64,000 bases of DNA from Isoetes taiwanensis. Taxonomy: Eukaryota > Streptophyta > Lycopodiopsida > Isoetales > Isoetaceae. The translations under genes and the position numbers were made by a program. The DNA lies in the NCBI GenBank assembly GCA_021234155.1, contig JAJEKV010000052.1, forward strand, positions 991,933-1,055,932, given 5' to 3'. This document shows, one piece after another, positions 34,327 through 44,110 of the stretch. The notes under the pieces were generated by a model, which worked only from the letters and a program-made list of their open reading frames with translations, was not told where the DNA came from and ran no database searches. Numbering within the stretch: the first letter of the stretch is position 1; each line of letters opens with the position of its first letter.

Positions 34327-35016
34327 CATTCTGGAAAGGGACTCGCGAGAGACACAAAACCGGCCGAATAGATAGGCTTCTCATTCATCTCGGTGATTTT
34401 CTACAATGGTGGGCGGTGGGTAGCCGCACACATCACGAACTACCCACGAAAAAATAAAGGAAAATCCAATTATATCATTTGGACCCCAAAACAAATACAA
34501 TGCTAATAGATGAGTGGCTGATGTACTGCCGAAAGCTTATCAGGGATTAAAAACCCAGCCCTTCGGGTTTTTCGAGGAAAAACCCTAGTGATAAGCCTTG
34601 CCGGCGAAGGGGCTTAGACAAGCGTAAGGCATAGAATCGGCTCCCAAAACCCCCGCATGGAGAAGTCGAAGCGGATGCGCCCGCCAACCTGTATACGCAC
34701 ATCACCAACACAACAAAGCGAGAAACATACGGAGAATAGCATCACCCGGCGGGTGAAAAAAGCATCACCCAAAGGTGGAAAAACATGATAAAATGAACTT
34801 GTACAAAATATAATAAACAAAAAGGGGGAGGGTGGGTTCAAAGAGAATAAAGATGCTGGCGAGAGAAGAGGAAGCCCGATGAGGCGTGGATGCAAAAGCG
34901 CGCTGAAATAGCGAACTTCGCAACTAAAAAGCGGGCATGCACGCGCGCATGCATGCATGACATGCATGCATTTCGTCCCATTCTAGAATGGCGATCCGAT
35001 GTCTCGGATCGATGCG
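34327..35016. mobile_element. Hairpin element, copy 2; Helentron/HINE-like
   Basis: The left end CATTCTGGAAAGGGAC (34,327-34,342) is a 14/16 inverted match to GTCCCATTCTAGAATG (34,975-34,990). The start, GACTCGCGAGAGACACAA, matches copy 1 (GACTCGCATGAACACAA). Ordered modules: a hairpin GTGGGTAG/CTACCCAC (34,416-34,447), hairpin A (34,535-34,596), two short CACCC hairpins (34,741-34,777), a TTCAAAGAGAATAA block (34,838), an alternating GCATGC tract, and the terminal hairpin B (34,992-35,011). Non-coding. Confidence 0.7.
34535..34596. repeat. Hairpin A of copy 2: three-way alternative stem
   Basis: Outer arms GCTTATCA (34,535-34,542) and TGATAAGC (34,589-34,596) enclose AAAAACCC (34,549-34,556), GGGTTTTTC (34,565-34,573) and GAAAAACCC (34,577-34,585). 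The middle arm can pair with either neighbour, so two exclusive hairpins are possible. A second version lies at 35,365-35,423. Confidence 0.85.
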
Positions 35017-35867
35017 ATTCTAGAATGGGACTATAAGAAACTCAACAAACCGCGACTACGAGAGAACTTCCTTACAAACTAGGATCGAAGGCGAAGGTCA
35101 CGGGGCGAGGCCAAAGGCCGGTAAAGGATAGCAAGAAAGATCTGCCAAATTGGCTAAACCAGGCAGGAAGAAGCCTCTCCCCTGCCTGGAAACAATTCAA
35201 AGAGAATAAGGTACTGCTGAGAGAAGAGGGGCTTGTCATTCATCACAGCAGCAGTATACAATGTTTTGAAGAATAGAGAGGGGTAGCCGACCATAGGAAC
35301 AATATCGAACTACCCCACAAACAGAAAACGTGCATAGGCAATATAGAAGGGTAATGGCGACAACTTCTCATCGGGATAAAAAACCCCGCCCTTTCGGGTT
35401 TTCGAGGAAAACCCTAATGAGAAATGGTCGCCAAAAGCCTTAAATGTTTTGCCTGGAAAACGGGAGGAGATGGGTTGATGGTGAACGCAAATCCAGCAGG
35501 ACCCCAGAAGATGGCGAAAACCTCAAATGTGTCCCAGCAGACGGCGAAATCCTGCAAGCAATACCAAAAACTCCCAAAAAATACCCGTAAATGATTAGAG
35601 AAACCAAACAGGCATAGCCATGAAAAACAAGCGGCACCAAGAAGGTCCGAAGATATGATGAATGAAAACAGATGAAACAAGAACATGTCAGAAAAAGAGA
35701 GCATCACCCATAGGGTGGAAAAAGTAGCACCCAACGGGTGGAGAACCATTATGTAAAAATATGCATCACCCTCGAGGTGGAAATAAACAGCATCACCCGC
35801 AGGTGGAGAATAACGCAACAGGATGCCGATGAAACAAAAACATGAGAATAGCAACACCTACAGGTGG
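34741..35867. repeat. Seven short CACCC-loop-GGGTGG hairpins
   Basis: GCATCACCC-n-GGGTGGA-type units (stem 4-6 bp, loop 3-4 nt of varying sequence) occur at 34,741, 34,763, 35,701, 35,726, 35,763, 35,790 and 35,849, each followed by an A/G-rich linker. They lie only inside hairpin-element copies 2 and 3. Confidence 0.8.
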
Positions 35868-36066
35868 AGAACAACAAAGAGTGCCTGAACAAAAATACAA
35901 ATGAAAAAGACTCATGCGCCTATGCAGCAGGGCGGGAAGGGAGGGAAGCCACGAGAGGAGAAGAAGAGCTGATGTGAGAAGACGCCGATAACCGGGCCGA
36001 AGACAGAAATGGCCTAATATAGGCGCTCGTCCCTTCCCAGAATGGCGATCCGATGGCTCGGATCGA
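35016..36066. mobile_element. Hairpin element, copy 3, in tandem with copy 2
   Basis: It starts at the right edge of copy 2. ATTCTAGAATGGGAC (35,017-35,031) is an imperfect inverted match to GTCCCTTCCCAGAAT (36,029-36,043). Internal order: an AGAGAACTTC block shared with copy 1, hairpin C (CCAGGCAGG 35,159-35,167 with CCTGCCTGG 35,181-35,189), a TACTGCTGAGAGA block, a hairpin GGGGTAG/CTACCCC (35,280-35,316), hairpin A (35,365-35,423), five short hairpins (35,701-35,867), and terminal hairpin B (CGATCCGA 36,046-36,053 with TCGGATCG 36,058-36,065). Non-coding. Confidence 0.7.
35365..35423. repeat. Hairpin A of copy 3
   Basis: Outer arms TTCTCAT (35,365-35,371) and ATGAGAA (35,417-35,423), with inner GGGTTTTC (35,396-35,403) and GAAAACCC (35,407-35,414). 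Against copy 2, one outer base pair has changed on both sides (A:T to C:G), so pairing is kept. Confidence 0.85.
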
Positions 36067-39000
36067 TGGGATAAGTTTATCGAGGAGGTTAAGACCATCC
36101 ATCGGCGAGCAAACCATTTGGATGGTGACTTAAACCGGCCCGGATGGTGGCCACAACTGACTTGGGAATAGTTGATGCTGACTGTGTACTTAGAGCTGGC
36201 TGAGTTGTGGTTAAAGCTGACTTGGAATCAGTCAATGCTGACTGGGTGGTCACTATCGGATCCAACATTGGTTGGAGACCTTTTTGTTCGTTCATATAAT
36301 GCTTCAATTATCTAATTCTTTTCATCAACCTCCTTCTTGAGCGTTTCCATCTCTTTCCTCATATGCTTCTACTTTTCTCTCCATCAAAACACATATCCCA
36401 GCTTTGTATACGATACTTACTAGATGGATCTGTTTTTCTGGCCAATTTTTCTTTGAAATTGATACTTAATTCCATTGGTGATGCTTTTCCCCAATACAAA
36501 GACTTGTTTTAGGGGCGGATGTTCTTCCCTGGCTAGTTTTGCGTATGATCATTTCTAGCTAGACGGATGTTCTTTTCTGACCCATTGTTTATAGTAGATT
36601 CGGTGGATGTCCCCCCCTCCTCCCCCCCTCAAAACCTAGTTGCAGACCTTTTACCTGGATAGGTGGATGTTCCCCGCGACACATGTCGTATGACAGGAAT
36701 ATGCCATTCACAGTTCGGAGGGAGGGATCTCTCGGCCCCTACGGCGATGATAGATGGATTTGGTAATCAGTCCATATCGATGTGCAAGTTAGGTGCAAGG
36801 TGGGATTATTTTTTCCTTTTCTTCTTGGAATTTTTGTTCAATGTTGTTGGATTTTTTAAAGGATTCTTTGGCATTATGCTTGATGATACAGGGTTTTTAG
36901 CTATAATAAACTCTGCCAGATCCTCCAGCGGACAGAATCCCTTTTGGAGATCAATACGAAGGGTTTAATCCCCAGAACAACGTACAGAACAAATCAGTTG
37001 CAGTTCTTCCTCGGATATGAATGGGAATTCAAGATATGGCAGCAAAATTGATGCAAAATCGGAGGCAATTCTGGGCAATATAAATTTTAATTCATAGAAC
37101 AAAAAATTGCTCATTGATTCGTCCACTTAATACTAGCCGAAGCGCTCTGGATTTCTTCGTACAAAAGGCGCTCTTCTCAAACAAATACATTGCATGCATT
37201 CTCAACTTCTATGAAAACTGTACAGTTCGATGCTCTTAGAGACTAAGTCCATTTTATTGCCAGCAAATCTCTTATAAATCCATATATGTGGGTAATTATG
37301 ATGAGATTTTAACATTGTACAGAGATGAAAAGGCTGAAATCAAAGCACTCTGGTCCAATCTTGAGATAGATGTTTCGTCAGAAATTCTTCTGGAACAATT
37401 GCCCTCCAAAATGCCTAATGTTCAGAAATTACTATTCTTCTAGAACATCTAGCCTTCTTCCAGTTCTTACATGCTGTACACACCTTTTGCATTACACACC
37501 CTTGGGCATCATATTATAGGACCTTGATGCAGTTAAGACACTTTGTTTCTTTGCACGGCCTCATGGACAATTGGATGACTTGGGCATATGACTAGGTGGG
37601 TGAAGAAAATGTCATTTTAGAGCCACATTGGATATAAAGAAGAATTTTGAATTTTAGAAATTACGATAATGTGGGTTGGGCGAATAGCCATCCACCACTA
37701 TTTGGCAAGCTTTGGAGACATGTTATATACAAAATGAATTAAAATTTATTGAAATTTTAAATTCGCGCACTTAAGAGGCAAACACTTGTAGATCGAGACA
37801 CAATTGTGCGCTTTGTCGTCCGCCGGGTGTTTTGAGTACCTAATGATCTGGACTACAACTTTGTAGAAGAATTTTTTCCTAAAATCGCAAAGGTTGAGAA
37901 GTTATGGCATCTTGAGTGGGGGTGGGGGTGGGGGAGGGGGGTCTAGGCTCAGAGTCGTTAATCGATGGCCTCATTCATTACTCGAGAACTGCCGTCGCCC
38001 GGACCTACGGACCAGCTATGCGCCCGAGTGTGCCAACCGACATGGCAATTATCATTACGTCGTGGTCGATCTCCCGCTACTTGGGCGGTGCATTAATGAG
38101 TGCCTTTACGATTACACCCTTATCGCCATGCGAGGCCCCCTCGCCCCTTCACGGGTTGCCGGCTATCGCGCCCTGGGGTGCGGATACCGTCCCCAAACCG
38201 GCCCACCTTCGCCCGATTTCTCGGACCTCAATCCTTAAAACCCTTCCTAATTCGTATCGATTAAGCCCTAAATTGCGGGACCGACTCATTTCGGTTGCGG
38301 TGGGAGGAATTAGTCATTAAAGCGAAGCTTTTGGATATCGGCTTGATCGGCGATTGCGGACCCATCATTCAATCGTTCTTTAAATTCCCCGAGTTCGTTT
38401 TCTCATGGCGAAATTCTCGGTATTCTTCATTAGCTCCATCGAACCGGCAAGAGGTAAGCCGGCTGGCTACGCTACCTCTTGGCATGTTTTGGATATTTTA
38501 CGGTTTAATCTAAACATTGTTTTTCTTGCATTGGCGGTGAAGAACATGGATCAAACCACGTCGCACAAGCTTTCCGGATGCGGCGGACACAGGACTTGAC
38601 AGCGCTAGGTCCGGCAGGAGAGGGGACCCATCTCCTGGCAAACGTCCTCGCCCACCGCAGAGTAATGTTCCCAGTCCCAGTTCGAGCACGACTTCAACAA
38701 CTCCGATTTTCTTTACAATTCGTAATTGCCTCGTCACCTGGCGAGGTTACGTCTTTGTAGCATCAACGCATGTTGAGGTATCTCCGGAGATTGCAACCCG
38801 GGTTGAAAGGTATTTGTGAGGCCCGACCTCATCCCTTTGCCCGGATTGTGGTTAGTGAGGACGACTGCGTTCTTTTTCAGAGCCCTGTTGATCATTGATT
38901 GCTTCTAGCCTTGTTTGCAATGGCTCCACTGGACGACCTCATCTCTTCACCTCCTCTTTTTTGGCTGATAATCTTCCCTCACCTGCCAATCTTTTGATGT

Positions 39001-39383
39001 ACAATGTGGTCTGCGGGTCAGGAATTTTTGTGATGGGCCTTAGTGCCCACTTTTGTATCAGCCCTCGGGCTTCTTTGAAATGAATATGATGATTCCCTTC
39101 AGTTATTGTCTTAACTCACAGATTTCATTTACAAATGCAACAGACCAATGTTTGCCATGAGAACTGATTTTCATGTTAGACCAATTTATCAAACTTAAAT
39201 ATACAATGCAAATAATATTTACTTTCATATTTAATGTTGTGTTGCTGCTACAAGTGCTGCTACCTTAGTTGTCTAAGGTCTCATCTATGGTCTCGTCACT
39301 ATCTTCAGCTTCCTGCCATGTGCAAATGTTAGATGTTAGAATTGTATCAGAAATGCTAGTTCTATTAAGCTCCTGTTGTAGAC
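36067..39383. other. No recognised gene; GC shift at 37.9-38.4 kb
   Basis: Several frames of 60-135 codons exist but none has a recognisable domain. A poly-pyrimidine run lies near 36,609-36,630 and a G-rich run at 37,915-37,940, followed by about 450 bp that is clearly GC-richer than its surroundings. A 9-bp stem, CAAGAGGTA (about 38,450) with TACCTCTTG (about 38,474), forms a hairpin. No LTR pair or target duplication was found. Confidence 0.4.
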
Positions 39384-39784
39384 TTAACACACCTGGTTAG
39401 TGAAAGTGTTTCCCTCTTCGAATCTTGGTGTTGGTACTGACCCTTCAGACATATTTGCCCTCCAGGTTTTTGCAAACTCCACATCCATTCCTTTGGCCGG
39501 AGAGATTATGTCCTTTTCCACACCAATTTCGACCATTTCTCGAATGATCCTAGCTTTGTCTATGGCCTTATCCCCGTCATGCTGGGGCCAGAATGTGCTG
39601 CTGCATAACTCACCCAACCTTGTGTATCCAACCTCATGGAATTTCCAGGGCCAATACTGCGTCTTCTTTGTGACTCTCCCTCCACGTTGACCAAAGTCGG
39701 GTCTTCAATGGTGACTGATTGTACTAATTGAGTTTTGGGACAGTCGGCCGAGGCGAGGAATCCTTCTATGCTAACATCACGCAC
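39384..39784 (-). pseudogene. Unassigned coding-like remnant near the pogo-like element
   Basis: Two overlapping minus-strand frames (39,784-39,560 and 39,617-39,384) read as one frameshifted protein, including KARIIREMVEIGVEKDI and MDVEFAKTWRANMSEG. No family is recognised. It lies downstream of the pogo-like transposase on the same strand. Confidence 0.3.
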
Positions 39785-40318
39785 ACCACCAAAATCTCCG
39801 AAGCACGGTGAGTATCCTCCGGGTTACACATAACATTCACTTCATCTTCACTATCTGGTCACTGCATGATCACTAGTGGCTGGTGTGGTCAATCCACTAA
39901 CTTGCTTTGAAGTCCGGGATCCATGTTGAATGATGTTCTCAAGATTGGATCCCTGATTGGACTCAACCCTTGCCTTGTCCTCATTCTGTTTCTAACCTCT
40001 AACCTTTTGCTCCTCACCTCATCACTCATTGGTCTCTCGAAAGCTGAAGGCTGCGCAACTCTTGAGATGCCTGGGGATACATTAGTGCCCTAAGTCTAGC
40101 GATAGAGGCTTCAAATTCTGCATCAGCCTTCTTCCTATTTTCCCTCTCTTCCCTATTACATTTGAGCTCTCTGGCGGCCTCTGTCTTTCCAATTTCCTTC
40201 TAGCGGTTTGAGTTTCTGGCTGCAACTTGCTCATTCTTTAGTCTTGTTCTCGGCTCTCCTAGCCCTCTCGGTGACCAAGGCCTCACGAAGCCATCACTAG
40301 AGATATGCACCCTCCCAC

Positions 40319-41892
40319 TCAGTGCGGGACTACACCTCGATTCCTTGCCCTCGAGGATTGAGATTGTTGCATGCGGGCTGTGATGTCCTCACTACGTAGG
40401 GGGCTGCACACATGCATGTCTTTGTTCCCATGTCGGTGAGTGGAACCACATGTTCTTTGTGAAGGTTGTAAGGTGCGCTCAATGACTTGATGTTCCCCAT
40501 CCGGTGCATCTTCTTGGTGAGATGGATGCACATCATGTCTTTCAATGTCCACATTGTCAACTACATGTTGATGCACTCCGGTGAGGCTCTTGGCCACCAT
40601 GCTCACCAGGGCGTGGTGCCTCCCATAACGCATGCAAGTCGACCATGTTGAATTGCTCCAATTCCTCCTCCTCCAAGTTGGCTGCATTTTTCTGGCCCAC
40701 ACTTTGGATAATCGCTCCATGGGCACTCTTCCAAAACGCCACTTTCACGGCTGGCTTAACTTTGTCCGAGTTGAATGGCCAAATCCCGGTAGCTCTAAAC
40801 CACGCCTTGATGTTGCTAGGTGTTAGCCACGATTCAAGCGCACGTGAAATGAGCTCGCAATGTCCTCCCTCTTGGTTCAGTCCTCCCTTTGCTAACCATG
40901 TAAGAAAATCTCAATCTCTTGAAAGTTTGCCTTGAATGGTGCAAAGCATGCAACATCCAAAGGTTGTAACCTATGTGATGTGTGGGCTGGAAGTAGGGCA
41001 AAATGTATGCCCATTTCCTTAGCTGCCAAAACCACTTCCAGCTCCACATGGCTGCCATTGCCATCCAATATTATCAGATGTGGCCTTGTTGGAGATACTC
41101 CACCAGGAACCCTAGCAACAAAATGTGACAACCAAGACTTGAACAATTCAGTAGTCATCCAATTTGAGAACACGCGGCTTGAATTGCCCCTTCCTCACAT
41201 CTGGCAATGTTATCTTGCCTCATCCGTGTACCCTTGAATATATACAAATTAGGTAACCTAAACCCTTCAGCATTTACACATACCAGAATGGTCACCCACT
41301 CTCTATTGTTCATGACCACCTCATTGATCCTATGCTCCCCTTTCCTTCCTATTATCTTCATGCCCTTCACCTTACCAGCTTGGATGCCAGTCTCATCGGC
41401 ATTCCGGATCCTAGAGTAGGAAATTGAACTTCGTCATAGATTTGTCTCGGACCGGCATAGAAGTTATCCAAATTCTCTTGTGTCATAGCACGCGCCCGAG
41501 CCACATCTAGTGTCTCTGCACTTCTTAGTGTAACCTTTTAGACAGCTTCCACCATTTACTCCAGGGGAACCCGGGAATTTTCTGTTGCCCCCTCCATAGC
41601 CATGTGTCTTTGCCCTTTCCTTGCCGGTGAGAGTGTAACCCCCATTCCCTTTCGCCCACGGAGAGTGCCCAATTGACTAACTCTTCCTCTTGTAGAGTCG
41701 TCGAGATTTGTGGATTACCAAATCTGTTTGTGACTTATACGGCCATCTGACCCGGTCCCTTATTGTTGATTCTGGGATTCCCGACCTTCTAGATGCCTCT
41801 CTAACAGATATACCATACTCACTCACCTCATCCAAGATATCTGCCATTTGTTCTTCAGTCCACTGCCCTCGTTTGCTTGGCCTCCTTGGCAT
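40319..41892 (-). pseudogene. Pogo/Tigger-like transposase (psq HTH, CENP-B HTH, DDE_1)
   Basis: The start at 41,892 reads MPRRPSKRGQWTEEQMADIL, then YGISVREASRRSGIPESTIR, a pipsqueak-type helix-turn-helix. A frameshifted CENP-B-type part follows (EEELVNWALSVGER; DVARARAMTQENLDNFYA). DDE_1 blocks: NADETGIQAGKVKGMKIIGR (first Asp), HLIILDGNGSHVELEVVLAA (second Asp), LLPAHTSHRLQPLDVACFAP (third Asp, 35 residues on), and a C-terminal KAWFRATGIWPFN-like text. The enzyme would cut and paste at TA targets. Frameshifts near 41,680-41,400, 41,160 and 40,850 inactivate it. Terminal repeats were not found. Confidence 0.85.
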
Positions 41893-42059
41893 TGTGGGAG
41901 ATCAAAGATCGATCAGGTGGTGTCGTGGCTTCCTCCTTGGGGCGGTAACTCTTTTCCTTGATGTAGGTACTCTGTTACTAGCTTCAGCATCGTCTCCTCT
42001 CCGACCTCTTGTGGAAACCATGTCTACTATCGTCCTCCTCAAGACCTGATATCGATAAG

Positions 42060-43390
42060 CTTGAAATTTGGAAGATGAAATTGGCTTTTATTCTGGTAGC
42101 AGCCATAGCGGGAGCTTGATTTTCAAATTGGGTTTCGGTAATCGAGTGCTATGGAATGGGCGCGAATTCTAATTTCGAATCGAGCAAGGTCGCATTGAAT
42201 TCTAATTTCGAATTGATATGACTCTTAGCCTAACACAGCCACGAGTGGGCAGAACTGTTCCATAATTGTGGACAACAATTACACGACACCGGGAAGCAGG
42301 GCTTCACGCTTATGAACTCTATTGCCTGCCGATGGTCAATTTTACCGCGACAAGCGGCGGTCTTGGCCGACGCATCAGCGTAGCTTTATCCGCGATTCAC
42401 GGTACCATATGCACCCTATAAGGCTTGGAAAGGAATCTTGTAGTTGTACGGAATTAGCATTATTGGACCTAGTCTTGGCATGCTATATTTTAGGTGACGA
42501 TGGGACCCGTAAAGGTAGGGGCATTAATTTCATTGACCCATTATTACTTGGACACCCATAAAGTTGGGTGCTTTAATTTCCTTGATCCTTTGTAACTTGG
42601 ACATACACGTATAGCATTGCAAAAGAAAAGGGGAAAGGAGAATCTTTCCCCACAAAGATTTGCATGATGGAACCTTTCCATCTATGGATTTACTTTAAAA
42701 GGGCAATTTAAATTTGGAGCAGATTTAGATGGAAATTTGTGATTGAAAGGAGGTATGGAGCTTTATTTATCCTAGTTTAGTTTAGATATGCTAAACTTTA
42801 AGTGAGGTCGTACACATAAAAGTCGAGGCTATAATTCCCTTGCCCATTGGAACCCGGACTAACACGTATTATCTGACTCTTTTACCCTAGTGAACGTGAC
42901 TGTTGTAGAAATAAAATTCTAGAGTCTGTAAGAAGAGTGCTTTGAACGGTAATGAAGGACCATAGCGGACTCTGCTCTTAGGGTTTCGGCGGCCGCCAAG
43001 CTATGGCCAAGCTATGGTGCGCTGCATTTTACAGATGTTCTTAAAGAGTTGTTTCAAGAAACCACACGCTTTTGTTGCACGGTTTAAGGAGCACTTGTTC
43101 TTTTCTTTTGTATATATCAGGTACATGGGTGAGATTTCTAATATCTCATAGCAGGCATACGAATATTCAAATGAATGTCAAAGAATTTATTGCTTTCATA
43201 TGGCTGGATTTCTCTGCTCACTTTCTCTCTCTAGTGCCCTGCTCACTTTCTCTCTCTAGCGCCTTGCTCTCTACTTTCTCTCTCTACTTTCTCTCTAGTC
43301 TTCCTTTTCAACTTCCTCTCTCTACTCTCCCCATCTAGCGCCTTGCTCCACTACTTTCTCTCTCTAGCCTTCCTTTTCAACTTTCTCTCT
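42060..43390. other. Non-coding; three diverged ~50-bp repeats and a pyrimidine-rich tract
   Basis: Related segments with the pattern GG-CTTTAATTTCCTTGA, followed by AACTTGGAC and ACACGTA, occur near 42,513, 42,563 and 42,824. From 43,205 to 43,392 the + strand is almost pure CT with repeated CTTTCTCTCTCTAG, ending in TGCAG. No gene is seen. Confidence 0.5.
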
Positions 43391-43395
43391 CTGCA

Positions 43396-44110
43396 GTGCA
43401 CATTGTTCGAGCAAGCCGCCTTGGGGCTCAACGCACAGATCGCCCGCGCGTTGTCGCCTTCACGGTGGCAGACATGCGAGTGCTTGAGGCAATTCTGCGT
43501 CAGAGTAGGCAATTGAAGGGGACTACTCTGTATGTCGACCAGGATCTTACTCCGATGCAACAGGAGTCCCGCCGCGGCGGTAGCTCAAGTCGGGGGCGTC
43601 CGTCGCCGAAGGGTCTTTGCGCGCGCCTAGTCAGAGGCAAACCGCATTTTTAGCCGGCGCTGGCGAGGTCTCCGTGCAATCGTCAAGTTCTTGCCACTCC
43701 GCTCGCCGCCCGGTACCCCCTCTTGCACCTCCTACTCCCTGCGACTCAAGCTGCTCCTGCAAGCTGGCGCTCGGTAGCACATTGTTCCCCATGTGGCAAA
43801 GCGGATCATCGGCGTCTACCTCAAATGCCAACAAATAGGAGCTGTGCCTCGGGATGGTATCTTGAACTGTCGGGGCTTCCCTTGGCAAAAAGGGGAGAGT
43901 CTCAACTCTATTGCACCGGATATGGATCTCATTTTCCTCATGGAAACATGGGAACATTGAGAACGCAATTAGCCAGAACCTCGGGCTATCTACATTTCGG
44001 TGTTCAATGAGTGCACGGGCAAAGCGAGGACATGGCGGGGTTACTGCGGTCCCTTCTCGAGACTCACCAAGTCGGCACTTCACGCCCTTCTTCCTCTAGT
44101 CATGTCAAAA
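43396..44110 (+). pseudogene. LINE remnant: ORF1 C-terminal domain and start of endonuclease
   Basis: RPRVVAFTVADMRVLEAILR, QSRQLKGTTLYVDQDLTP and MQQESRR match the C-terminal domain of LINE ORF1 proteins (the xRP-V-F section, then R-LKGT-YVDQDLT). Further on, ILNCRGFPW and DMDLIFLMETWEH resemble the SWNCRG and L-F-L-ETK blocks of an endonuclease, in several frames. Confidence 0.6.

Noticed and set aside
34975-35031. Geminivirus-like replication origin
   Set aside because: Hairpin lacks the conserved nonanucleotide loop and no Rep gene is present.
34741-35867. CRISPR-like repeat array
   Set aside because: Constant part is a 4-6 bp stem, spacing is irregular, and the setting is a plant nuclear genome.
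38295-38760. Short + strand frames in GC-rich DNA as a host gene
   Set aside because: Overlapping frames, no domain, no clear splice sites.
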